From Megasphaera sp. UBA5897 (lineage in GTDB: Bacteria; Bacillota; Negativicutes; Veillonellales; Megasphaeraceae), in assembly GCA_002431345.1 (NCBI GenBank), contig DJEN01000057.1:3381-18767 (forward strand): 15,387 nucleotides of DNA. The letters are read 5' to 3'. Of this stretch, positions 6,469 to 13,601 are shown in pieces (the first letter of the stretch is position 1; the number at the start of each line of letters is the position of its first letter). The notes under the pieces are model-generated. The model was given only the letters and a program-made list of their open reading frames with translations, did not search any database and had not been told where the DNA came from. The position numbers and the translations under genes are program-made.

Positions 6469-6497
6469 ATGACAAGTGAGTCTTTTCATGCTATAAT
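6463..6497 (+). promoter_or_regulatory. Cupin promoter with overlapping inverted repeat
   Basis: ATGACA (6469-6474), a 17-base spacer and TATAAT (6492-6497) with a TGC extended -10 form a strong promoter. A perfect 9-bp inverted repeat, TATAGCATG (6463-6471) and CATGCTATA (6487-6495), covers both promoter boxes with a 15-base centre. This is what a repressor operator would look like, although part of the symmetry comes from the -10 itself. Confidence 0.65.
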
Positions 6498-6538
6498 CAA
6501 ATCAAGAAATGCGAAAGCATTAGAAAGAGGTGGGTCCC

Positions 6539-6865
6539 ATGGATACCGAAAAAGTAGAGCACGCAGCAGGTGGCAAAGGCTACATTTTGCGTCAAAAACT
6601 TTTATCAGATGAACAGCTGAATGGTAAAAATGGCATGTTTGCCCGCATTACTATTAAGCCTGGATGTTCCTTGGGCTACCATGAACATCATGACAACGCA
6701 GAAGCTTATTACATCCTTTCCGGTGAAGGCCAATACGACGACAACGGCATCGTCCGAACCGTCAAAGCAGGTGATGTTACTTATACGCCGGACGGCAAAG
6801 GACACAGCTTGGAAAACACAGGTACTGCAGATCTCGTGTTTATTGCGTTGATTATTAACAATTAA
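6539..6865 (+). CDS. Small single-domain cupin protein
   Basis: A 108-residue protein that is almost entirely one cupin beta-barrel. Motif 1 fits G(X)5HXH(X)3E(X)6G: H48, H50 and E54. Motif 2 fits G(X)5PXG(X)2H(X)3N, with H89. These four residues would bind a divalent metal. Stand-alone cupins of this size include isomerases, dioxygenases and sugar-binding or sensory proteins, and nothing here picks one, so no function is assigned. The ATG at 6539 is preferred over the GTG at 6530, which sits inside the AGAGGTGGG ribosome binding site. It is transcribed from its own strong promoter, divergently from the ECF S component. A terminator lies only about 215 bases downstream, so the mRNA would carry a long non-coding 3' end. 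Confidence 0.88.
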   Translation: MDTEKVEHAAGGKGYILRQKLLSDEQLNGKNGMFARITIKPGCSLGYHEHHDNAEAYYILSGEGQYDDNGIVRTVKAGDVTYTPDGKGHSLENTGTADLVFIALIINN

Positions 6866-7080
6866 ATATTGTTCATAGGATGAGACGTTCGTCGATGAAC
6901 ACGCGTAATTAACTTATCTTGATTTTAAGTGCTTCGAGCTTTTCGAATGGGTGTGGTATGTTTCAAATAGGTTAGTTCCAACACGTAAATCTGAAGATAG
7001 CGAACGATAATTGTTTTTTAGCATTTTTGACGAGGTTAAAGTAACCAGAACCAAAAACATGAATATGAATCCTATAACGT
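6866..7080 (+). other. Non-coding stretch after the cupin, possibly a structured 3' UTR
   Basis: No gene is evident, yet the terminator for the cupin transcript is placed at its far end. Three small perfect inverted repeats are visible: TGTTCAT/ATGAACA (6870-6901), TTCGA/TCGAA (6933-6947) and GGTTA/TAACC with a three-base loop (7034-7046). A 48-codon minus-strand frame (7060-6914) has only a weak AGGA upstream and is not called. The stretch may be a processed 3' UTR RNA or the remains of a lost gene. Confidence 0.35.
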
Positions 7081-7122
7081 AAAGGACCGATATACATATG
7101 TCACGTGTATATCGGTCCTTTT
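7081..7122 (+). terminator. Strong intrinsic terminator before the symporter gene
   Basis: AAAGGACCGATATACA (7081-7096) and its perfect complement (7106-7121) form a 16-bp stem with a 9-base loop, ending in TTTT. It isolates the symporter promoter from the cupin transcript. Confidence 0.85.
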
Positions 7123-7152
7123 ACATACTTATACATAACTTTCATTTCTCCA

Positions 7153-7181
7153 TTGACAGAATACATCCTCTCTTCTATAAT
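7153..7181 (+). promoter_or_regulatory. Consensus promoter of the symporter gene
   Basis: TTGACA (7153-7158) and TATAAT (7176-7181) with the ideal 17-base spacer: a perfect match to the housekeeping sigma consensus. Predicted start is near 7188, about 50 bases before the ATG. Confidence 0.88.
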
Positions 7182-7236
7182 ATACTAAAAATGTGGTGTA
7201 TAGAAATTATTTATATGTAAAAGGAGAGGACTTTTT

Positions 7237-8535
7237 ATGTCTAACGAATCACAAGACAGAGTTGAAGAACAAGCTCAAAAAGCCATCCAAAGCAGCAAAG
7301 GACAACATCGCGGCCGTCAATTTATGCTGTGGATGGGCGCACTAATCATTGGTGCCATTTTAGGCTGGCTTGGCATTCCAGCATTAAATCAATTATTTAA
7401 TTTTATTGCCACCGTTTTTACGCGCTTATTTCAGTTTATTGCCGTACCTACTATCGCCTTGGCTGTTATCACCACGTTATCAGCTTTGGGTGCTAAAAAA
7501 GAAACAGGCCGTATCTTCGCCCATGCCGTTACGTATACGCTGTTGACAACTATCTGTGCCGCAGCGATTGGCTTAGCACTTTACCTATGGATTGCGCCGG
7601 GCAACCTGCCGGTCGATCTCATCAATTCCGGTGTTTCCAACGTTCCGCAAAAACTAGAAAAAGTCACGTATTATGACCATTTCTTATCTGTTATTCCAAA
7701 CAATATGCTCCAGCCGTTCTTATCCGGCAACGTCTTATCTGTCATGCTCATTGCTGCCGCTGTCGGCTTGGCATTGGCTTTTATGCCGAAAACAGAAAAC
7801 CGTACCGTCCTTTTAAAAGGACTCTTGGGACTGCAGGAAGTCCTGTTTACCCTCATCCGGGCACTGCTTTGGATTTTGCCGGTCGGTATCCTGGCTTTCT
7901 CTGCACAGCTGTCAGCACAGATTGAAGCCGGTGTCATCGTCGGTGCTCTTGGCAAATATACGCTGGTCATCATCGGCGGCAACCTTATTCAATTTTTCAT
8001 TGTCCTGCCGATTTTCTTGGCTCTCCGCGGACTCAATCCAATCCACGTATTCCGCAAAATGTTCCCAGCCATTGCCGTTGCCCTGTTCACCAAGAGTTCT
8101 GCCGGCACCTTGCCGGTTACCTTGGCATCTGCAGAACAGCGTCTCCAAGTTCATCCTCAAGTATCCCGTTTTGTCCTGCCTATCTGCACGACCATCAACA
8201 TGAACGGCTGCGCTGCCTTCATTCTGGTTACATCTTTATTTCTTATGCAGAACGGCGGTTTTGAGCTTTCACTTGGCACCATGATTGCTTGGCTTTTCGT
8301 TGCCGTTTTAGCAGCTGTTGGCAATGCCGGTGTTCCTATGGGCTGTTATTTCTTAACCTTGTCACTCATGTCCGGCATAGGTGCGCCGATTGGCATTATG
8401 GGCATCATCCTGCCAATCTATACTATTATTGATATGATTGAAACGGCTGAAAATGTTTGGTCTGACTCTGCAGTCTGCGCAATGACCGATCATGATTTAG
8501 CACCTCAGCTGGATGCACAACAAACTGCAAAATAA
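7237..8535 (+). CDS. Dicarboxylate/amino acid:cation symporter family transporter
   Basis: A 432-residue inner-membrane secondary transporter of the GltP/GltPh (DAACS) family, importing an organic solute with sodium or protons. About the first 30 residues are hydrophilic, followed by membrane segments. Family landmarks are present: hairpin 1 KSSAGTLPVT (286-295), the TM7 unwound motif NMNGC (321-325) and TM8 DMIETAENVWSD (399-410). Aligned by motif to GltPh, several positions differ from acidic amino acid carriers. The arginine that holds the substrate side-chain carboxylate (R397) is E402, NMDGT has become NMNGC, and the first TM8 aspartate (D390) is Y395. N406 and D410, equivalent to N401 and D405, remain. 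The substrate is therefore unlikely to be glutamate or aspartate and may be neutral or cationic. AAAGGAGAGG precedes the ATG. It is monocistronic and convergent with trpA. Confidence 0.88.
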   Translation: MSNESQDRVEEQAQKAIQSSKGQHRGRQFMLWMGALIIGAILGWLGIPALNQLFNFIATVFTRLFQFIAVPTIALAVITTLSALGAKKETGRIFAHAVTYTLLTTICAAAIGLALYLWIAPGNLPVDLINSGVSNVPQKLEKVTYYDHFLSVIPNNMLQPFLSGNVLSVMLIAAAVGLALAFMPKTENRTVLLKGLLGLQEVLFTLIRALLWILPVGILAFSAQLSAQIEAGVIVGALGKYTLVIIGGNLIQFFIVLPIFLALRGLNPIHVFRKMFPAIAVALFTKSSAGTLPVTLASAEQRLQVHPQVSRFVLPICTTINMNGCAAFILVTSLFLMQNGGFELSLGTMIAWLFVAVLAAVGNAGVPMGCYFLTLSLMSGIGAPIGIMGIILPIYTIIDMIETAENVWSDSAVCAMTDHDLAPQLDAQQTAK

Positions 8536-8576
8536 CTGCAAACCCATTTTCCGATGGGGATGTCACAGGAATATAA

Positions 8577-8618
8577 AAGAAAACTGACTGTCGCACATAC
8601 GGCAGTCAGTTTTTTTAT
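8577..8618. terminator. Bidirectional terminator between the symporter and trpA
   Basis: AAACTGACTG (8581-8590) and CAGTCAGTTT (8603-8612) form a perfect 10-bp stem with a 12-base loop. It is followed by T residues on the plus strand and preceded by AAAAGAAAA, which reads as a T-rich tail on the minus strand. It can serve both convergent transcripts. Confidence 0.85.
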
Positions 8619-9397
8619 TACATGCCCTTCATCGCTGCTTCTTTCATTGCTTTCACATATTCATAAATATGCGGTGCTGCCTCTGTTCCATATTTGGCAA
8701 TGATTTTGACAATCGCACTGCCTACAATGACACCATCTGCATCACGGGCAATAGCGGCAGCCTGTTCTGTCGTGTTAATGCCAAAGCCAACGGCACACGG
8801 CACAGAAGAAACTTCTTTGACTGTATGAATTATTTCTTTAAGATTTGTCTTAATTTCCGTCCGCGTTCCCGTAACGCCTAACGAAGATACGATATAGAGA
8901 AATCCTTCGCCGACTTGGGCAATTTTTTGAATACGTTCTTTTGATGTCGGCGCAATCATAGAAATGATGTCAATACCGTGGTTTTTAGCTGCTGCCGCAC
9001 ATTCACCGCGTTCTTCAAAAGGCATATCCGGAATAATGATGCCGTCTATACCTGCCAGCTGGCAGCGAGTAAAGAATTTTTCAACGCCATAATGAAATAC
9101 GGGATTCATGTAAGTCAAAAATACCAACGGAATTTGTGATGTTTGACGAACTCGTTCGACCAGCTGAAAAACGTCATCCAACCGCGTGCCGCCTTTTAAT
9201 GCCCGTAAATCTGCTTCTTGAATAACAATCCCTTCTGCAATCGGATCGGAAAAAGGAATGCCGATTTCGACAAGATCTGCACCGGCCTTTTCCATTGTCA
9301 TAATATATTCATACGTTTTGTCCAGTGACGGATCACCGGCAGTTAAAAAGCCAATAAAGGCTTTTCCGTTTTGAAACGCGTTGCCAATCTTACTCAT
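8618..9397 (-). CDS. trpA: Tryptophan synthase alpha chain
   Basis: Cleaves indole-3-glycerol phosphate to indole and glyceraldehyde-3-phosphate and channels the indole to TrpB in the alpha2-beta2 complex. The 259-residue protein is a TIM barrel with FLTAGDPS near the N-terminus and the active-site segment VEIGIPFSDPIAEG (43-56). E44 corresponds to catalytic Glu49 of the Salmonella enzyme. The second catalytic residue, Asp60 in Salmonella, is Glu55 here, a conservative but notable change. The ATG at 9397 follows GGGAGGG and overlaps the end of trpB by 8 bases (ATGAGTAA), so translation is coupled. The longer frame starting at 9424 would begin inside trpB without its own site. It is the last gene of the operon, with a terminator directly after it. 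Confidence 0.96.
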   Translation of the reverse strand: MSKIGNAFQNGKAFIGFLTAGDPSLDKTYEYIMTMEKAGADLVEIGIPFSDPIAEGIVIQEADLRALKGGTRLDDVFQLVERVRQTSQIPLVFLTYMNPVFHYGVEKFFTRCQLAGIDGIIIPDMPFEERGECAAAAKNHGIDIISMIAPTSKERIQKIAQVGEGFLYIVSSLGVTGTRTEIKTNLKEIIHTVKEVSSVPCAVGFGINTTEQAAAIARDADGVIVGSAIVKIIAKYGTEAAPHIYEYVKAMKEAAMKGM

Positions 9398-10574
9398 GTA
9401 AGTCCCTCCCTCTATATCTTGCAATAGCGGCTACGTCTTTATCGCCGCGTCCGGATAAGCAAACGATGATGCTGTCTTCCCGATTCATTTTAGGAGCCAG
9501 CTGCATCGCTTCATAAACAGCATGCGCGCTTTCGATAGCACAGATAATTCCTTCAGTGCGGGCTAAATATTCAAAAGCTGCCACTGCTTCATCATCTTTA
9601 ACGGGGACATACTGGGCACGGCCTGTCTGATGCAGGTATGCATGTTCCGGCCCGATGCCCGGATAATCAAGGCCCGCAGATATAGAATATACTTCATCAA
9701 TCTGGCCATCTTCATTCTGACAGAAAATGGATTTCATACCGTGGAAAATACCTACTTCCCCTTTGGCAATCGTTGCCGCATGAAGTTTGGTATCAATCCC
9801 CTTGCCAGCGGCTTCACAGCCAATGAGTTTTACGCCCGCATCCGGAATAAAATGATAAAACATCCCCATGGCATTGCTGCCGCCGCCGACGCAGGCCAAA
9901 ACCGCTGCTGGTAATTTGCCTTCCCGTTCGAGAATTTGCTGACGTGCTTCTTTACTGATAACTGCCTGAAAATCGCGAACCATCATCGGAAACGGATGCG
10001 GTCCCATCGTCGAGCCGATAACATAGTGCGTATCATCCACACGGCTGACCCATTCCCGCATGGCTTCATTGACCGCATCTTTGAGAACACGGGAACCGGA
10101 ATCCACAGCGTGTACCTTAGCCCCCAAGAGTTCCATGCGGTATACATTCAATGCTTGGCGAATCGTATCTTCCTCGCCCATAAAAACTTCACATTCCAAG
10201 CCTAAAAACGCAGCAGCAGTTGCTGTCGCTACTCCATGCTGGCCGGCGCCGGTTTCTGCAATGACACGGGTTTTACCCATCTTCTTTGCCAGCAAGCATT
10301 GTCCCAGCGCATTATTAATTTTATGGGCACCTGTATGATTTAAGTCTTCGCGCTTCAAATAAATCTTAGCGCCGCCCAAATCTTTCGTCATCCGTTCGGC
10401 ATAGTAAAGCAATGACGGCCGATTGGCGTAGTTATTCAATAAATCATGCAATTCATTTTGAAAATCCGGGTCGTTTTTATAATGGTTATACGCTTTTTCC
10501 AAGCGTTGGATTTCATTCATTAATGTTTCAGGGATATACTGGCCGCCAAACGGGCCAAATCGTCCTGTACTCAT
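9390..10574 (-). CDS. trpB: Tryptophan synthase beta chain
   Basis: Pyridoxal-phosphate enzyme that joins indole from TrpA to L-serine to make L-tryptophan. The 394-residue protein is of normal length for the main TrpB1 type. It shows the N-terminal GRFGPFGGQYIPET signature, the cofactor lysine K85 in HTGAHKINNALGQ, the catalytic glutamate E107 in AETGAGQHG, and the glycine-rich phosphate loop GGGSNAMG. The ATG at 10574 lies seven bases after AGGAGGT. That site is made from the last two arginine codons of trpF, AGG AGG. Only five bases separate the two genes. The downstream overlap with trpA supports equal production of the two subunits. Confidence 0.97.
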   Translation of the reverse strand: MSTGRFGPFGGQYIPETLMNEIQRLEKAYNHYKNDPDFQNELHDLLNNYANRPSLLYYAERMTKDLGGAKIYLKREDLNHTGAHKINNALGQCLLAKKMGKTRVIAETGAGQHGVATATAAAFLGLECEVFMGEEDTIRQALNVYRMELLGAKVHAVDSGSRVLKDAVNEAMREWVSRVDDTHYVIGSTMGPHPFPMMVRDFQAVISKEARQQILEREGKLPAAVLACVGGGSNAMGMFYHFIPDAGVKLIGCEAAGKGIDTKLHAATIAKGEVGIFHGMKSIFCQNEDGQIDEVYSISAGLDYPGIGPEHAYLHQTGRAQYVPVKDDEAVAAFEYLARTEGIICAIESAHAVYEAMQLAPKMNREDSIIVCLSGRGDKDVAAIARYRGRDLHE

Positions 10575-10579
10575 AGTAT

Positions 10580-11182
10580 TTACCTCCTATATGCACGAAT
10601 CTGTGCCATAAATGATTTCATTTTTTCTTTATCTTTCACGCCGTCCGTTTCAATTCCGCTGCTTACATCCAATGCATACGGCTGAAGCGCTGCTGCTTGT
10701 ACAGCATTACTCGGCGTAAGACCGCCAGCCAAAAAATAGGGACGTTTTATCTTGGAAACCCAAGTCCAATCAAATGGTTTTCCTGTACCGCCCGCACCGT
10801 GATCCAGCAGTATATAGTCCGCTGTGCTGTGCTGTGCCCGGACAATATCGGCAGAGTCGGCGATAGAAAATGCCTTGATAATCGGTACACGGAGATGCTG
10901 CCGCAATGCTGCAATGTACGCATCATCTTCCTGTCCATGAAGTTGGACGATTTGAATCGTCCCAGCCAAGACGAGTGCTTCGATATGAGCTAGATCTTCA
11001 TTGACAAAAACGCCTGCTGCAGCAATTGCCGGATCTAAGGCTCGCCGCAAAAACGCTGCCTGTTCATCGTCAATACGACGCTTTCTGCCGGCAAAGACAA
11101 AGCCGGCATAATCAGGATGAAGCTCATTTGCCCAAGTAATATCGCAAAGCCGCTTGAGTCCGCAAAACTTAATTTTGACCAC
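10580..11182 (-). CDS. trpF: Phosphoribosylanthranilate isomerase
   Basis: Carries out the Amadori rearrangement of phosphoribosyl-anthranilate, the third step of the tryptophan branch. The 200-residue TIM-barrel protein begins with KIKFCGLKR, in which C7 is the general base, and has the general acid in LLDHGAGGTGKPFDW. The C-terminal phosphate loops are FLAGGLTP and DVSSGIE. I place the start at GTG (11182-11180): AGGAGG lies five bases upstream and the homology begins right after it. The open frame extends 26 codons further, but only by reading trpC sequence in another frame. The start overlaps the last 14 bases of trpC. It is a separate gene here, not fused to trpC as in enteric bacteria. 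Confidence 0.93.
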   Translation of the reverse strand: MVKIKFCGLKRLCDITWANELHPDYAGFVFAGRKRRIDDEQAAFLRRALDPAIAAAGVFVNEDLAHIEALVLAGTIQIVQLHGQEDDAYIAALRQHLRVPIIKAFSIADSADIVRAQHSTADYILLDHGAGGTGKPFDWTWVSKIKRPYFLAGGLTPSNAVQAAALQPYALDVSSGIETDGVKDKEKMKSFMAQIRAYRR

Positions 11183-11963
11183 GACTTCCTCCTGCCAGTT
11201 CTGCCAGCATCGCTTTCTTATCCGTGCTTCGCATAAACGTTTCGCCAATAAGGACGGCATCCACGCCGTGACTGCGCAGTATCTGTGTATGGGCAGCCGT
11301 CTGAATACCGCTTTCAGCTACAAAAAGAATCGAGTCCGGTACGAGAGGCCGCAGTCGGCAGCTTGTATCCAAGGACACGGTAAAATTCTTTAGATTGCGG
11401 TTGTTGACGCCAATGACACGGGCACCTGCCGCTATCGCCCGGCGTACTTCCCTTTCATCATGGGCTTCAACCAATGCAGACAACCCCAATGAGTCTGCAA
11501 GATTGAAAAACCGCCGCAGCGTTTCATCATCAAGAACAGCGCAAATCAGCAGCACTGCCGCTGCACCGAGGGCACGAGCTTCATATATTTGATAGGTATC
11601 TACGATAAAATCCTTACGCAAAACCGGTATCTGAACCGCTGCAGCAATTTCCTGCAGATACTGCGGACTACCAAGAAAATAATCTCGTTCCGTCAAAACG
11701 GAAACAGCCGCTGCGCCAGCCTTTTCATATTCTTTCGCAATATCCACATACGGAAAATCAGGTGCAATAAGACCTTTTGACGGCGATGCTTTTTTTACTT
11801 CACAAATAAAGGACAGTCCCGGTTTTGCCAACTGTTTCTCAAAAGGGAACTCCGCTTTGGGCGGTACTGCCAAGGCACGGGCTTTCATTTCTTCCAGCGA
11901 TATGTTTTCTTTATCAGCTGCCACGTTTTTTTTAGAAGCAGCTACCAAATCATCCAGTATCAT
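11169..11963 (-). CDS. trpC: Indole-3-glycerol phosphate synthase
   Basis: Closes the indole ring, converting CdRP to indole-3-glycerol phosphate with loss of carbon dioxide and water. The 264-residue barrel has the active-site strand CEVKKASPSKG (54-64), containing E55 and K57, then PVLRKDFI with the catalytic lysine, and later GVNNRNL and FVAESGI as substrate and phosphate-binding segments. The ATG at 11963 follows AGGAGGT by six bases and the site overlaps the TAG stop of trpD; the earlier in-frame ATG at 11999 would lie inside trpD. An 11-base gap separates it from trpD, and its end overlaps trpF by 14 bases. Confidence 0.95.
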   Translation of the reverse strand: MILDDLVAASKKNVAADKENISLEEMKARALAVPPKAEFPFEKQLAKPGLSFICEVKKASPSKGLIAPDFPYVDIAKEYEKAGAAAVSVLTERDYFLGSPQYLQEIAAAVQIPVLRKDFIVDTYQIYEARALGAAAVLLICAVLDDETLRRFFNLADSLGLSALVEAHDEREVRRAIAAGARVIGVNNRNLKNFTVSLDTSCRLRPLVPDSILFVAESGIQTAAHTQILRSHGVDAVLIGETFMRSTDKKAMLAELAGGSRGQN

Positions 11964-11974
11964 AGCCGTACCTC

Positions 11975-12997
11975 CTACGCCTGACTGACGGCAATGCATT
12001 TTTCTAATGCCGCTGTCGCTTTGCCGCTGTCAATCAGGCTGGCTGCCAGCACAATGCCGTCTGCAATGGAATCGGCTTTCTGCGCCACGAACAATGCGGC
12101 ACCTGCATTCAACAGGACAGCATTTCGTTTGGTTCCCTGAATGTTTCCACTCAGGACGTCCCGTGTAATCTGTGCGTTTTCTTCAGGCGTGCCGCCAACA
12201 AGTTCTTCTTTTCTGCCCGGTGTCAAACCGAAGTCTTCCGGTTTGATAACCGATGTCCGATAGTATCCATTGCGAAGTTCGCAAATCGTCGTCGGTCCAT
12301 TCGGCGATATTTCATCGAGTTTTTCCTGCCCGTAAGCGACGAGTCCCCGTTTGACGCCAAGAGATGAAAGGACTTTTGCCAATGGTTCCACCAGATAGCC
12401 GTCATAGACGCCCAGAAGAAACATTTCCGGTTTCGCCGGATTGGTCAACGGCCCCAAAATATTGAATACCGTGCGAAAACCAAGTTCTTTACGAATCGGT
12501 CCGACGTACTTCATCGCCGCATGGTATTTTTGTGCAAAGAGAAAGCAGAAATTAGTTTCTTTGAGCATGTTCAGCGCCAGCTGCGGGTCTTGCTGGATGT
12601 TGATGCCTAAGGCTTCCAAGCAGTCTGCCGTGCCGCAGAGAGACGATGCCGCCCGATTGCCGTGTTTGGCAACTTTGACGCCGCCGGCAGCCAGAATCAT
12701 GGCCGATGTCGTAGAAATATTAAAGGAATGAGCACCGTCTCCGCCAGTTCCTACGATTTCCAAAACATCCATACCCGGATGCGGCACCGGAGTTGCCAGG
12801 GAACGCATCGCTTCTGCGCAGCCAGAAATTTCATCAATCGTTTCCGCTTTTGTGCTCTTAGTAGAAAGAGCTGCCAAAAAAGCTGCATTTTGCGTCTGTG
12901 TCGTCTTGCCGCTCATAATTTCCAACATAACGGCTTTCGCTTCGTCGTATGTCAAATCACCTTTATTGACAATTTTAATAATGGCTTCTTTTATCAT
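11975..12997 (-). CDS. trpD: Anthranilate phosphoribosyltransferase
   Basis: Transfers phosphoribose from PRPP to anthranilate, the second step of the branch. The 340-residue protein fits the family length. It has an N-terminal helical domain and the PRPP-binding loop GTGGDGAHSFNIST (from about residue 83). KHGNRAASS follows, and GPIRKELGFRTVFNILGPLTNPA is the usual anthranilate/PRPP region. The ATG at 12997 has GGAGGG upstream. The gene is free-standing rather than fused to trpG, and 31 bases separate it from the trpG stop, one of the few true gaps in the operon. Confidence 0.96.
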   Translation of the reverse strand: MIKEAIIKIVNKGDLTYDEAKAVMLEIMSGKTTQTQNAAFLAALSTKSTKAETIDEISGCAEAMRSLATPVPHPGMDVLEIVGTGGDGAHSFNISTTSAMILAAGGVKVAKHGNRAASSLCGTADCLEALGINIQQDPQLALNMLKETNFCFLFAQKYHAAMKYVGPIRKELGFRTVFNILGPLTNPAKPEMFLLGVYDGYLVEPLAKVLSSLGVKRGLVAYGQEKLDEISPNGPTTICELRNGYYRTSVIKPEDFGLTPGRKEELVGGTPEENAQITRDVLSGNIQGTKRNAVLLNAGAALFVAQKADSIADGIVLAASLIDSGKATAALEKCIAVSQA

Positions 12998-13028
12998 AGT
13001 GATTTCCCTCCATATGCTGTCATCGTTT

Positions 13029-13601
13029 TTACACGGTATGTTTTAAGAAATTTTCAATCATCATCGGTCCTGTCGGCGTGAGAATGGACTCAGGATGAAA
13101 CTGCAGGCCGTAGACAGGATATGTCTTGTGTCCCACTGCCATAATTTCACCATCTTCCGTTTGTGCCAAAACCTGTAATTCTTCCGGCAGCGTCTTCGGA
13201 TCCAGTGCCAGCGAATGATACCGGCCAACGTCTACTTTTTCCGGCATGCCTGCAAAAAGCGGACTTTGTCTGTCTAAGAGTGCCGCAGACTGTTTACCGT
13301 GCATGAGTTCCTTTGCATAGGTAATGGTGCCGCCGTACACTTCACAAATAGCCTGATGTCCCAGGCACACACCCAAAATAGGTATTTTTCCGGCAAAATA
13401 CTGGATAGCCTCTTCACAAATACCGGCGTCAGCCGGCCGGCCTGGTCCAGGTGAAATAATCAAGTAATCCGGATGCAGTGCTTCAATATCTGCCACACGT
13501 TTTTCATTATTGCGGATGACTGTAATCTCCGGATTGATTTGACCAATAAGCTGATAGAGATTATAAGAAAAGCTATCGTAATTATCAATAAGTACTATCA
13601 T
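13029..13601 (-). CDS. trpG: Anthranilate synthase component II (glutamine amidotransferase)
   Basis: Supplies ammonia from glutamine to TrpE for anthranilate synthesis. The 190-residue class I amidotransferase has the catalytic triad C79 in GVCLGHQ with H169 and E171 in FHPES, and the oxyanion segment SPGPGRP. The N-terminus IDNYDSFSYNL is typical of the TrpG/PabA group. Such proteins can serve both anthranilate and p-aminobenzoate synthesis; placement between trpE and trpD argues for TrpG as the main role. The start overlaps the trpE stop as ATGA, and its ribosome binding site GGAGGG lies within the end of trpE, so the two subunits are coupled in translation. Confidence 0.95.
   Translation of the reverse strand: MIVLIDNYDSFSYNLYQLIGQINPEITVIRNNEKRVADIEALHPDYLIISPGPGRPADAGICEEAIQYFAGKIPILGVCLGHQAICEVYGGTITYAKELMHGKQSAALLDRQSPLFAGMPEKVDVGRYHSLALDPKTLPEELQVLAQTEDGEIMAVGHKTYPVYGLQFHPESILTPTGPMMIENFLKHTV

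Noticed and set aside
6914..7060. 48-codon minus-strand frame in the gap after the cupin
   Set aside because: Only a weak AGGA precedes it, no promoter is visible and no similarity is recognised; it is mentioned in the description of the gap.
11183..11260. 26-codon N-terminal extension of TrpF
   Set aside because: It overlaps trpC in another frame, and TrpF homology begins directly after the GTG at 11182, which has an AGGAGG in front.
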